From Bacillota bacterium (GTDB lineage: Bacteria > Bacillota > Negativicutes > Sporomusales > UBA7701), in assembly GCA_023415775.1 (NCBI GenBank), contig JAEZJM010000005.1:1-36897 (forward strand): a DNA stretch of 36,897 bases, written 5' to 3'. The notes beneath the pieces were generated by a model. That model ran no database searches. It saw nothing but the letters and a program-made list of their open reading frames with translations, and was not told the DNA's origin. Both the position numbers and the translations under genes were made by a program. Positions 23,375 to 31,016 of this stretch are shown in pieces (position 1 is the stretch's first letter; each line of letters opens with the position of its first letter).

Positions 23375-24100
23375 ATGAATAAGCTCGATAATATTTTTGA
23401 TGTCAATAAGAAAGCAATTGAAAAAGAAATCGACGCTGGTATGGAGATACTGGCTTCTATTTATAATCTTAAAGAAGTCGGTCCCGAAGAATTCGCCCAG
23501 CTCACGATACAAAACATGGCATATAATATTAAGCAATATGAGATTGTCGGCGTTGGTAATCTTTTGGTCATGGACTCTAAAGATTCACCTTCTCTTCAGA
23601 TGGTTTCTTTTGTCATCACACCATATTATAAGAATCTGCCACTATTTTCGACCGACTATTTATATATTGCTCAAAAACGCAGTTTTTTGATTGAGTTTTA
23701 TGATCTGGTAAAGGAAAAAGATCAGCTATACACAGCCTATATTGATAGATTCAGGGCCATTAAAGCTAAACATACATCGTTGCCGGATATGGAGTTGAAA
23801 AAATGCTGGTATGATTCGATGCGATCTGTGTGCACAGCGAAAAACACTTCAGTTTTGCAGGATGAAGAGATATTTTCGATGTTTACAGAGAACCTGAAAC
23901 TGTTTATTGAAATGGAGCAGGCATACGGACCACTTTCGATAAATGATATGAAGGCCAAATGGCGCATTACGCAGGATTATATAGATGGGCTGGTTGATAC
24001 CGGCGGTGTTTCTACAGATGTTTTCAAAGCTGTTCTCGGTCCTGATAAAACAAAAGATTTCTTTAATAAAGTTTTCTTTGGGACGGCAAAATTTACATGA
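23375..24100 (+). CDS. Ferredoxin-dependent bilin reductase-like protein (tentative)
   Basis: A 241-residue soluble protein. The central segment (about 74-112: QMVSFVITPYYKNLPLFSTD, then YLYIAQKR, then EFYDLV) has the strand-PxxxLPxFxxD-strand-DL order of the PcyA/HY2/PebA fold. The C-terminus (196-236: RITQDYIDGLVDTGG...VFKAVLGPDKTK, then FNKVFFG) resembles the bilin reductase ending (Q..Y....D.....L...FG..W...Y....LFD). These similarities come from memory of the family, without a search. AAGGAGATAATC precedes ATG 23375. Following two flavin reductases, it might reduce a linear tetrapyrrole or red chlorophyll catabolite-like compound. Alternative: an unrelated family with a similar pattern. 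Confidence 0.45.
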   Translation: MNKLDNIFDVNKKAIEKEIDAGMEILASIYNLKEVGPEEFAQLTIQNMAYNIKQYEIVGVGNLLVMDSKDSPSLQMVSFVITPYYKNLPLFSTDYLYIAQKRSFLIEFYDLVKEKDQLYTAYIDRFRAIKAKHTSLPDMELKKCWYDSMRSVCTAKNTSVLQDEEIFSMFTENLKLFIEMEQAYGPLSINDMKAKWRITQDYIDGLVDTGGVSTDVFKAVLGPDKTKDFFNKVFFGTAKFT

Positions 24101-24130
24101 AAGACCCTTTTCCCTGTCCGGACCACAACG

Positions 24131-24154
24131 AAAAAAGGCCACTTGTCAGTGGCC
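24131..24154 (-). terminator. Hairpin terminator
   Basis: GGCCAC (24137-24142) pairs with GTGGCC (24149-24154), with T6 on the minus strand. It can end leftward transcripts from the ABC operon; it can also fold in the plus-strand transcript after the gene ending at 24100. Confidence 0.55.
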
Positions 24155-24270
24155 ATCATAGGCGAACTCCATTCCTCGTACTGTCGGGCCGTCGTTAAGC
24201 CCCTGGCGAACCTGGGCTTTGGGTGTCTGACGGACACCGCCGTTATGGACCAAGAACAGCACGCCCGCCA

Positions 24271-24306
24271 CCGATAACCCGATATTATGCGGGTTATCGG
24301 TTTTTT
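24271..24306 (+). terminator. Strong rightward terminator
   Basis: CCGATAACCCG (24271-24281) pairs perfectly with CGGGTTATCGG (24290-24300) around ATATTATG and is followed by TTTTTT. It lies 170 bp after the last rightward gene and is convergent to the ABC operon ending at 24352. Confidence 0.8.
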
Positions 24307-24351
24307 CGGAGAAGTCGGAGGCGCAGCCCGACCCGCCTTGCATCAAAGGCG

Positions 24352-25422
24352 CTACTCTTCCCCGGCGTACCAGAAGGGCCGCAGAAAACGCAGGCAACAG
24401 GCTTCGCCCACCTCGGGGCCGGGGGCGCGGCGTCCCTTCTGGACGCGAACTTCCTGTTCGCCGATTTTGATCTGGTAGTCGATAATTTCGCCCAAAAACG
24501 CTTTGCGGCTGACGACGCCGCGTAGAGCGTTCCCGTCGCCCTCGCTCACGAAATCTATCTCCGACGGGCGGCTCGCCAGGGAAAGCGCGCCTTTGCCACG
24601 CGTGTCCCCGGGCGGGGTCAGGCTGTCCGGCAGCGCTGCGGTTTGGCCGCGCGCGAATGCCTTGCCGTCTTCCCATACGATGTCGAGAAAGTTGGATAGG
24701 CCGATAAAGCTGAAGACGAACTTGTTGGCCGGCTTGTTGTAGATGTCGAAAGGCGTGTCTATCTGCTGCACGACGCCCAGTTTCATCACCAGGATGCGGT
24801 CGGAAAGGGCCATGGCCTCGGCCTGGTCGTGGGTCACATAGATGATGGAAAAGCCGTACTTTCTCTGGAGGTCCTTGATCTCAAAACGCATCTCCTCGCG
24901 CAGATGAGGGTCCAGGCTCGAAAGCGGCTCATCGAGGAGCATGACGTCGGGGTTGATGGCCAGCGCCCGCGCGAGCGCCACCCGCTGTTTGCCGCCGCCC
25001 GAAAGGTTCGCCGGACTGTCGTCCGCGACATTGAGGAGGTTGGTGGAGCGCAGGGCGTCTTTGGCGCGTTTGTCGATCTCGGCGGCGGTCAGGCCGCGGA
25101 TTTGCAGAGGCCAAGCGACATTTTCGTAGACGGACAGGTGCGGCCAGACGGCGAAGGCCTGGAATACCATGCCGAAGTTACGGTCTTCCGGCGGCAGATA
25201 ATAATTTTTCCTGGGGGAGGAGATAAGCCGCTCCCCGACGTGAATCTCCCCTTCGCTCAGGTCCTCGAAACCCGCCACCATGCGGAGGGTCGTGGTCTTG
25301 CCGCAGCCGGACGGCCCCAGCATGGAGAAGCACTCCCCTTTGGCAATCTCCAGGTTCAGCGAATTGACGGCGGTGACATCGCCGAATTTTTTGGTGACGT
25401 TCACTAAGCGCACATGCGACAT
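24352..25422 (-). CDS. ABC transporter ATP-binding protein 2 (FbpC/PotA type)
   Basis: A 356-residue nucleotide-binding protein. Walker A GPSGCGKTT (about 37-45), Q-loop VFQAFAVWPHL, signature LSGGGKQRVALARAL, Walker B VMLLDEP, H-loop VTHDQAE, then a TOBE-type regulatory domain (about 240-356). The signature has GK where the first ATPase of this operon has QQ. Start ATG 25422-25420, six bases after the permease stop at 25429. It is the last gene of the operon. Sequence divergence from the first ATPase is considerable, so the two may form a heterodimer on the one permease, or one may be a substitute. Likely substrate: ferric iron or a similar anion/metal. Confidence 0.9.
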   Translation of the reverse strand: MSHVRLVNVTKKFGDVTAVNSLNLEIAKGECFSMLGPSGCGKTTTLRMVAGFEDLSEGEIHVGERLISSPRKNYYLPPEDRNFGMVFQAFAVWPHLSVYENVAWPLQIRGLTAAEIDKRAKDALRSTNLLNVADDSPANLSGGGKQRVALARALAINPDVMLLDEPLSSLDPHLREEMRFEIKDLQRKYGFSIIYVTHDQAEAMALSDRILVMKLGVVQQIDTPFDIYNKPANKFVFSFIGLSNFLDIVWEDGKAFARGQTAALPDSLTPPGDTRGKGALSLASRPSEIDFVSEGDGNALRGVVSRKAFLGEIIDYQIKIGEQEVRVQKGRRAPGPEVGEACCLRFLRPFWYAGEE

Positions 25423-25428
25423 ATCTTC

Positions 25429-27120
25429 CTACACACCTGCCTTTTTCGTGAAACGGTTGATCAGCGTCTGCCCCACGATGATGATTATCAGGGCGATGCC
25501 GGCCAGGGCTGCGGAGACTACGGTTTCCCCGTCCTCGTTGAGGGTGTATATGGCAACGCCGATGGTGCGGGTGGTTGGCGCGTAAAGCATGATGGATACG
25601 GTGAGTTCCCGCAGCGAGGGGAGAAAGATCAGGAAGAAGGCCGCCAGCATCCCCGGGCGCACGAGGGGCAGCACTATATCGCGGAGCGATTGCCACATGG
25701 TGGCGCCGCAGGAGCGGGCCGCCTCCACGAGGGAATCGTGCACCTGCTCGAGGGCGGCGGAGTTGGCTTTGAGGGAGAAGGCCATGTAGCGCGCTATGTA
25801 GGCGACGAGGATTATCCAGACGGTGTTGTAGAGGTTTATGCCGTATTTGCCGCTCCAGGCGAGGATGACGCCAAGGGCGATGACCGAGCCGGGAACGGAG
25901 AAGGGCAGCATCCCCAGAAACTCGAGGATGCCTTTGCCCCGCACCTTCATTTTGACGATGACGTAGGAGATCATTACCCCGGCGAACATGGTGATGACCG
26001 CCGCGCCCAGGCCGAGGGTGACGCTGTTCCAGATCGCGTCCTTGGTCACTTTGTAGTCGAAGAGGATGAATTTATAGTTGTTGAGCGACAGGTTTTCCCA
26101 GGTGAAGGCCAGGCCGTAGGTTTTCAGGCCCCCGACAAGGAAGATGACGGCGGTGGGCAGGACGATGGTGAAGCCGATGTAGGCGAGGCAGAGGACGAGG
26201 AGCGGCACCCGCAGGGCGCGTAGCTTGAGTTCCATCGGCCGGAAGCTTTTTCCGCCGATGATCTGATAGTGCCCCTTGCTCAGTATCTTGCCCTGCAGCC
26301 AGATGATCAGGGCGGCCGTCACCACCAGGACGGTGGCGAGCACGGTGCCTGTCCGGATGGAGTCGAAGCTCCCCGCGCTCTGGTGTATTTTATGGTAGAT
26401 GAGGGTCGGAATGTTGAATATGCCGTTTTCGATGCCGAGCACGGCGACGGTGCCGAAGTGGGCCATCGAGTAGAGCATGATGAGCAGCGCCCCGGAAAGG
26501 ATGCTCGGCAGCACCAGGGGAATGGTGATTTTTCTTGTGATGGTGAAAAGCCCCGCCCCCGAGATGCGGGCCGATTCCTCCAGCGTCGGGTCCATGCGCT
26601 CAAGAGCGCCGCATACCTGGATGAAGACAAAGGGGAAGAGATACATTATTTCCACGAGGATGATGCCGAGATAGCTGTAGATATTGAATATCGGGCCGTC
26701 GAAGCCGAGACTGTTGATAAAGAATTTGTTGATGAAGCCGGCGTTCGGGGACAGCAGCATCTTCCAGGCGAGTGCGCCGATGAAGGACGGCAGCATGAAC
26801 GGCACCAGGAACATGGCTTTCATAAAGGTTTTGTAAGGAAGGTCGGTGCGCGTCACCAGCCAGGCAAAGAAGGTGCCGATGATGGTGCTGCCGATCGTGG
26901 TGCCAGCGGCGATGATCAGCGAGTTTATGAGGGCCTGGTAGGTATCGGCTTCTAAAATGATCTTGGCGACGTCGCCGATGTTGAACTCGCCGTTCACCCA
27001 GAACGCGTTGAGCAAGATCAGGAGCACCGGGACAGCCACTACGATGACGAGGATGGAGATGGAGAAGAAGAGCAATAACTGCGCCGCCCCAAAACCGCCT
27101 TTGTGTGTTATCGCGCTCAT
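25429..27120 (-). CDS. Fused ABC transporter permease (FbpB type)
   Basis: A 563-residue membrane protein with about 12 helices in two halves, each with an EAA motif that contacts the ATPase: EESARISGAGLFTITRKITI in the N-half and VEAARSCGATMWQSLRDIVL in the C-half. Two-domain permeases of this layout serve Fe3+ (FbpB/SfuB/CysT-like) and some phosphonate or thiamine importers. The ATG at 27120-27118 overlaps the TGA of the upstream ATPase gene (ATGA) and has GGAGGTGG seven bases upstream; the same frame runs open to 27381 across the ATPase gene but is not used. Located in the cytoplasmic membrane. Confidence 0.92.
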   Translation of the reverse strand: MSAITHKGGFGAAQLLLFFSISILVIVVAVPVLLILLNAFWVNGEFNIGDVAKIILEADTYQALINSLIIAAGTTIGSTIIGTFFAWLVTRTDLPYKTFMKAMFLVPFMLPSFIGALAWKMLLSPNAGFINKFFINSLGFDGPIFNIYSYLGIILVEIMYLFPFVFIQVCGALERMDPTLEESARISGAGLFTITRKITIPLVLPSILSGALLIMLYSMAHFGTVAVLGIENGIFNIPTLIYHKIHQSAGSFDSIRTGTVLATVLVVTAALIIWLQGKILSKGHYQIIGGKSFRPMELKLRALRVPLLVLCLAYIGFTIVLPTAVIFLVGGLKTYGLAFTWENLSLNNYKFILFDYKVTKDAIWNSVTLGLGAAVITMFAGVMISYVIVKMKVRGKGILEFLGMLPFSVPGSVIALGVILAWSGKYGINLYNTVWIILVAYIARYMAFSLKANSAALEQVHDSLVEAARSCGATMWQSLRDIVLPLVRPGMLAAFFLIFLPSLRELTVSIMLYAPTTRTIGVAIYTLNEDGETVVSAALAGIALIIIIVGQTLINRFTKKAGV

Positions 27121-28208
27121 TGTTTCGCCACCTCCGCCAGGCTCGCGGCGCTGAACCACAGGAGGTCGCGGAAGCTTATCACGCAGGTCTCCCCCTCTTT
27201 GAACATCAACCCCTTCGCTATGGCTTCGTGCGTCTCGATGCTGGTGCGCAGCTGCGCGCCGTCCACTTCGATGAGATAGTGCATCATGGCCCCAAGGAAG
27301 CTGGCGCGCTTTACCGTGCCGCGAAGGCCGGTCCCCTGCGGGGCGATCTGGATGTCGGAGGGGCGAAAGCCCGCGACCCATTCGGGCGCGTCGCCCTGGG
27401 GCGGCTCCCAGGGGATGAGCTGCTCGCCGCGGCCCACGAGATAGGCTTCGCCGGCTCGCCGCACCGGCAGGAAGTTCGCTATGCCCATGAAGTTGAAGAC
27501 AAAGGAATCCGCCGGCCGCTCAAAAATCTCCCACGGGTTGCCTGTCTGGCGTATCCGGCCCCCGGCGTCCATGATGGCGAGGCGGTCGGCGATCGCCAGG
27601 GCGATTTCCTGGTCGTGGGTAACATAGAGGACTGTTATTCCCAGCTTGCGCTGCAGTTCTTTTATTTCGAAGCGCATTTCCTCGCGCAGATTGGCGTCAA
27701 GGTTGGTCAGCGGCTCGTCAAGGAGCATCAGGGAGGGGCTGGCGACAAGGGCGCGGGCCAGGGCGACGCGCTGCTGCTGACCGCCGGAAAGCTCCGAGGG
27801 AAGACGGCGCTCAAGGCCGCCCATGCCTACCATCGCCAGCGTTTCCATGACACGCTCCCGCAGCTCGTCTTTAGGCCGTTTGGCGAGTTTCAGGGGATAC
27901 CCGACATTTTCGAATACCGTCATGTGCGGCCAGACCGCGTAATCCTGAAAGACTACGCCGAGTCCTCTGTTTTCGGGGGCGATATATACGCCCCGCGCCG
28001 GGTCGGAGACTACCGTACCGTCGATGGATATTCTCCCGGCGTCGGGGGTCTCAAACCCGGCGATAAGCCGCAGCAACACGGTTTTGCCGCAGCCGGACGG
28101 CCCCAGCAGGGTAAAACACTCGCCCCGCTCGATGGAGAGGGTGAGATCCTTGTGTACTTGTTGTTTGCCGTAGCTTTTCGCTATGCCTTCTACCCGGATT
28201 ATCTCCAT
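27117..28208 (-). CDS. ABC transporter ATP-binding protein 1 (FbpC/PotA type)
   Basis: A 363-residue ATPase: Walker A GPSGCGKTV (about 35-43), Q-loop VFQDYAVWPHM, signature LSGGQQQRVALARAL, Walker B LMLLDEP, H-loop VTHDQEI, followed by a C-terminal TOBE-type domain. It couples ATP hydrolysis to the downstream fused permease, to which it is translationally coupled by an ATGA overlap at 27117-27120. Start ATG 28208-28206 lies 91 bp after the binding-protein gene, beyond a terminator-like hairpin. Closest architecture: Fe3+/spermidine/2-aminoethylphosphonate ATPases. Confidence 0.92.
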   Translation of the reverse strand: MEIIRVEGIAKSYGKQQVHKDLTLSIERGECFTLLGPSGCGKTVLLRLIAGFETPDAGRISIDGTVVSDPARGVYIAPENRGLGVVFQDYAVWPHMTVFENVGYPLKLAKRPKDELRERVMETLAMVGMGGLERRLPSELSGGQQQRVALARALVASPSLMLLDEPLTNLDANLREEMRFEIKELQRKLGITVLYVTHDQEIALAIADRLAIMDAGGRIRQTGNPWEIFERPADSFVFNFMGIANFLPVRRAGEAYLVGRGEQLIPWEPPQGDAPEWVAGFRPSDIQIAPQGTGLRGTVKRASFLGAMMHYLIEVDGAQLRTSIETHEAIAKGLMFKEGETCVISFRDLLWFSAASLAEVAKQ

Positions 28209-28246
28209 ACTCTACCTTCCCTTAATAAGCAAACTTCCTGTCCGAC

Positions 28247-28280
28247 AAAAAGCGGCGGAACGGCTAGCCGTCCCGCCGCT
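28247..28280 (-). terminator. Intercistronic terminator/attenuator in the ABC operon
   Basis: AGCGGCGG (28251-28258) pairs with CCGCCGCT (28273-28280) and inside ACGGC pairs with GCCGT. On the minus strand T5 follows. It lies between binding protein and ATPase 1, so most transcripts may end here. Confidence 0.8.
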
Positions 28281-28299
28281 GTAAGCAGGCTGTCTGAAT

Positions 28300-29331
28300 T
28301 TACTTCTTGCCCTGAAGCGTGTCGGTAAATTTCTTGATCGTCGGTTCCTTGGTGGCCATCATTTTGACGTAGTCGATCTTGATGGAGCGCTTCAAAGCGT
28401 CGGCAGGATCGGGCAGCTTGAATTTCGCCGGGCTCTTGACGTCGGCGCGCACGGACAGCGTTCCCGAATTGGCGATCATTGTCTGCGCTTCCTGGCTCAG
28501 GAGATAGTCGACGAATCTCTTCGCCGCGTCGAGGTTGGGGCTCCCCTTGAAAATAGCTACCGGACTCGGGGCCATCAAAAGTTCCGGCGGATAGTAAAGG
28601 GCCATGTGCGCGCCCTTGGCAATTTTGTCGTTTGTTATATAGTCGACGGCGAGGCTGGCGGCGAGCTCGCCTGAGGCGGTGTCGTCGACGACCTGGCCGG
28701 AGCCTTTGCCTATCCGTGCCTGATTGGCGCGCAGTTTGTCAAAGAACTCCCAGCCGAACTGCTTTTCGAGCAAGGCGACGCTCATGTAGGCGGTTCCCGA
28801 AAGGGCGGGGTCGGCTATGCCGAAGGCCCCTTTGTATTCGGGCTTGAACAGGTCGGCCCACTGGGCGGGCGGCGTCTTGATTTTGTCGGTGTTGATGGCG
28901 ATGCCGAGCGTGCCGAGGCGGGCGGCGGTGAAATAGCCGTCATAGTCTTCGAAGGGATTTAAGAGTTCTTTGATGATCGGCGTTTTGTATTGTTCCAGGA
29001 TGCCCTCTTTCTTCATGTTGTAGAAATCGGGCACTTCGCTCGTCCAGATGATATCGGCGAGAATACGGCCGCTCTGCCGCTCCGCCGCTATCTTGGCCAT
29101 GAGCTTGCCGGCGCCGGCGGACTGATAGTCGACCTCAATGCCGGGATTTTTCTTCTTGAAACCCTCGACTATGCCGCTGATGAGCGATTCCTTCATGGAG
29201 GTGTAGATGATGAGTTTCTTGCCGCCTGCGGCCGGCGCGGGGGTTGCCGCTTTTTTATCGCCGCCGCAGCCTGCGAGCAGCATAGTGCACACCATGACGA
29301 CCGCTAACAGAATAATGCTTTTTTTGCCCAT
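28300..29331 (-). CDS. ABC solute-binding lipoprotein (FbpA/AfuA-like)
   Basis: A 343-residue extracytoplasmic binding lipoprotein. Residues 1-22 form a lipoprotein signal with lipobox LLAGC (Cys22), followed by a Lys/Ala/Pro linker. The mature protein (KKLIIYTSMKESLISGIVEG, ...VDYQSAGAGKLMAKIAAE, ...DIIWTSEVPDFYNM, ...YFTAARLGTLGIAINT) has the periplasmic-binding-protein type 2 fold typical of Fe3+ binders of the FbpA/AfuA family and of 2-aminoethylphosphonate binders. The ligand is not certain. First gene of the leftward operon, followed by an attenuator. The ATG is 29331-29329; the ribosome site is GGGGGAT about 8 bases upstream. Confidence 0.9.
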   Translation of the reverse strand: MGKKSIILLAVVMVCTMLLAGCGGDKKAATPAPAAGGKKLIIYTSMKESLISGIVEGFKKKNPGIEVDYQSAGAGKLMAKIAAERQSGRILADIIWTSEVPDFYNMKKEGILEQYKTPIIKELLNPFEDYDGYFTAARLGTLGIAINTDKIKTPPAQWADLFKPEYKGAFGIADPALSGTAYMSVALLEKQFGWEFFDKLRANQARIGKGSGQVVDDTASGELAASLAVDYITNDKIAKGAHMALYYPPELLMAPSPVAIFKGSPNLDAAKRFVDYLLSQEAQTMIANSGTLSVRADVKSPAKFKLPDPADALKRSIKIDYVKMMATKEPTIKKFTDTLQGKK

Positions 29332-29446
29332 TTCCCTGAAATCCCCCTTGTATTTATACTTACGGCTTCTTGCCGTTCTCCTTTAGGTCTTTTTGCTACC
29401 GGCCGTTTAAAACGCCTCCGGAATATTCAAAATATTATCCACGAAC

Positions 29447-29476
29447 ATTGTAATTCTTTACCAAGGATAATGTCAA
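29447..29476 (-). promoter_or_regulatory. Promoter of the ABC operon
   Basis: On the minus strand a perfect TTGACA (29476-29471) is followed after 18 bp by TACAAT (29452-29447), 115 bp upstream of the binding-protein ATG. No clear Fur box is visible. Confidence 0.65.
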
Positions 29477-29581
29477 TAAACAAGGGATGAGCGGTGTAAT
29501 CTTTGCGCCCAAGTGCAAAAATCACTTATTCATTGTTACGCAGCCTAATGCGCGGAAATGCGATAATTGATCGCTAAGCGG

Positions 29582-29624
29582 CAAACCGCGCCCTGCCGTC
29601 TTAAAGACGGCAGGGCGCGGTTTG
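29582..29624 (-). terminator. Long hairpin after the Pro/Ala-rich gene
   Basis: A 20-bp nearly perfect stem: CAAACCGCGCCCTGCCGTC and its complement on either side of TTAAA. It lies 12 bp after the stop of the leftward gene. The T-run is weak (TTTG within the stem). Confidence 0.65.
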
Positions 29625-29636
29625 TCGCGACGGTTG

Positions 29637-30152
29637 CTATTTTATCTCGGTCAGAAGGGTGTTTTCCATGCCTGTGCTGCCGGCGGCGGCGGCCTGTTTC
29701 GCCGCCTCGCGCCTGGCGATTTCGGCGCTGTATTCGCTTTGGGTGATTGCGCCGCTAGTGAGCATCTGCTGCAGCTGCGAGTCGCTGTAGCTGGCGAGGC
29801 TGGTGGTGTCGGAGTCGTCGTCGAGTTCGCTTGTCGTGGCGGCGCCGGCTGCTGCGCCGGAGGGGGGCGGGCCTGCCGGCGGGGCGCCGGACGGGGCCGC
29901 TTTGGCCGGGGCCGAGGCGGTTTGCGAACTTAGCTGGGAGCCTTCTTCGCTGATCTCGACGGTGTAGGCCGGGGAATAGTCGGCGCCCGGGGGCGAAGCG
30001 GTCTGAGCGGCGGCCGGCGCGGCCCCGGAGGCTGCGCTCAGCTGTTGGGACTTTGTTTGTTCCTCGTCCTGCGGCTTGACCGTCTGGGTTGGATTGGCAT
30101 ACGGGGAAACGGTCGTACTGCCACCCGACTGGATATTGCCGATCTGGTTCAT
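29637..30152 (-). CDS. Pro/Ala/Ser-rich low-complexity protein
   Basis: A 171-residue protein starting MNQIGNIQSGGSTTVSPYAN at ATG 30152-30150 with AGAGG upstream. Residues 20-110 are disordered, rich in Ala, Pro, Gly, Ser and Gln, with a short motif PAYTVEISEEGSQLSS. The C-terminal 60 residues (DDDSDTTSLASYSDSQLQQM, then LTSGAITQSEYSAEIARREA) look helical and resemble short SHOCT-like oligomerisation segments (xxLxxLxxxGxITxxEY). No signal peptide. Function unknown. A longer open frame to 30557 runs into the next gene and is not used. Confidence 0.6.
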   Translation of the reverse strand: MNQIGNIQSGGSTTVSPYANPTQTVKPQDEEQTKSQQLSAASGAAPAAAQTASPPGADYSPAYTVEISEEGSQLSSQTASAPAKAAPSGAPPAGPPPSGAAAGAATTSELDDDSDTTSLASYSDSQLQQMLTSGAITQSEYSAEIARREAAKQAAAAGSTGMENTLLTEIK

Positions 30153-30276
30153 GGGGAAAACCTCTTTTCGCAGAAGCGTTATCGGGTTCTTTCTTTTATT
30201 GTCGCTTGCCAGTATTTGAATAGGGTTTGATTTTACCCGGTTTTTTCGTGGCAGACAGCCGGACACGAAGCCGTGG

Positions 30277-30918
30277 CTAGCGGACGAGGGCCTGGAATTC
30301 CGGGAGGGCGCGCATGCGGGCGAAGTGGTCCTGCCGGCGGGCGACTTCTTTGACGCTTTGGTCGAGGGCGACGGCTTTTTTGAGGTATTTGAGCGATTCC
30401 TGGGGGTTGCCGCGGTCGGCGTGGATGGTGGCGATGCCGTAGTAGCTCCAGGTGCTGCTGGGGTCGCCCTGGAGGGTTTTTTCGAACCAGAGGAGCGAGT
30501 TGTCGAGGTCGTCCTGGAGTTTGTAGGCCATGGCCATGTCGTAGCGGGCGGGAACATAATCGGGCCGCATGTCGAGGGTCTTGCGGATGAGGGCCATGCC
30601 GCCCTGGTAGTCGCCTTCGAAGCAGAGGGCGATGCCTTTGGCGGTGTAGATTTTGTGGTTGGCGGGGTCGGCGGCGATGGCCCGGTCGTAGTCGGCGACC
30701 GCGGCCCGGTAGTCGTATTGCTCGTAGTGTTTGCGGCCGCTGGCGAAGAATTTTTCCGCTGCGGCCGCTTTGGCCGGGTCGACGGCGGGGGCGGCCGCTT
30801 TATGGGCGACTGGTTGTTCGGGCGGCGCAGCGGGCGCGGCCTGCGGGGCGCAGCCGGTAAGGCCGGCGAGCAGGGCCGCCGCGGCGATGACGATGATTTT
30901 TGCTGTGATGGCGTTCAT
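30277..30918 (-). CDS. TPR-repeat lipoprotein
   Basis: A 213-residue envelope protein with a lipoprotein signal (lipobox LTGC, Cys23), an Ala/Pro linker to about residue 52, then tandem tetratricopeptide repeats: KHYEQYDYRAAVADYDRAIA, KGIALCFEGDYQGGMALIRK, MAMAYKLQDDLDNSLLWFEK, and YGIATIHADRGNPQESLKYL. TPR lipoproteins act as scaffolds for envelope complexes; the partner is unknown. Start ATG 30918-30916 has GGAGGAAAAC upstream. The next gene begins 124 bp further, so co-transcription is possible. Confidence 0.88.
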   Translation of the reverse strand: MNAITAKIIVIAAAALLAGLTGCAPQAAPAAPPEQPVAHKAAAPAVDPAKAAAAEKFFASGRKHYEQYDYRAAVADYDRAIAADPANHKIYTAKGIALCFEGDYQGGMALIRKTLDMRPDYVPARYDMAMAYKLQDDLDNSLLWFEKTLQGDPSSTWSYYGIATIHADRGNPQESLKYLKKAVALDQSVKEVARRQDHFARMRALPEFQALVR

Positions 30919-31016
30919 GTGTTTTCCTCCGGCGCGCAGGCGGATGTTATTACAATTTTACCACTTGGCGGCGCGTTTTTGAACGCCGCCCGGGAAAGAA
31001 AGGGGCCGGCGGGCTG

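Larger units (their letters stand above)
29332..29636. other. 305-bp intergenic region
   Basis: It contains the ABC-operon promoter, a 15-bp palindrome GCGATAATTGATCGC at 29560-29574 that could be a regulator site, and the long hairpin at 29582-29624. I see no gene. Confidence 0.5.

Noticed and set aside
27121..27381. Extended N-terminus of the permease frame
   Set aside because: It overlaps the upstream ATPase gene and gives an Arg/Pro-rich segment; ATG 27120 with GGAGGTGG is clearly the start.
27105..28328. 407-residue plus-strand frame
   Set aside because: Antisense to the ATPase 1 gene, which has complete ABC motifs.
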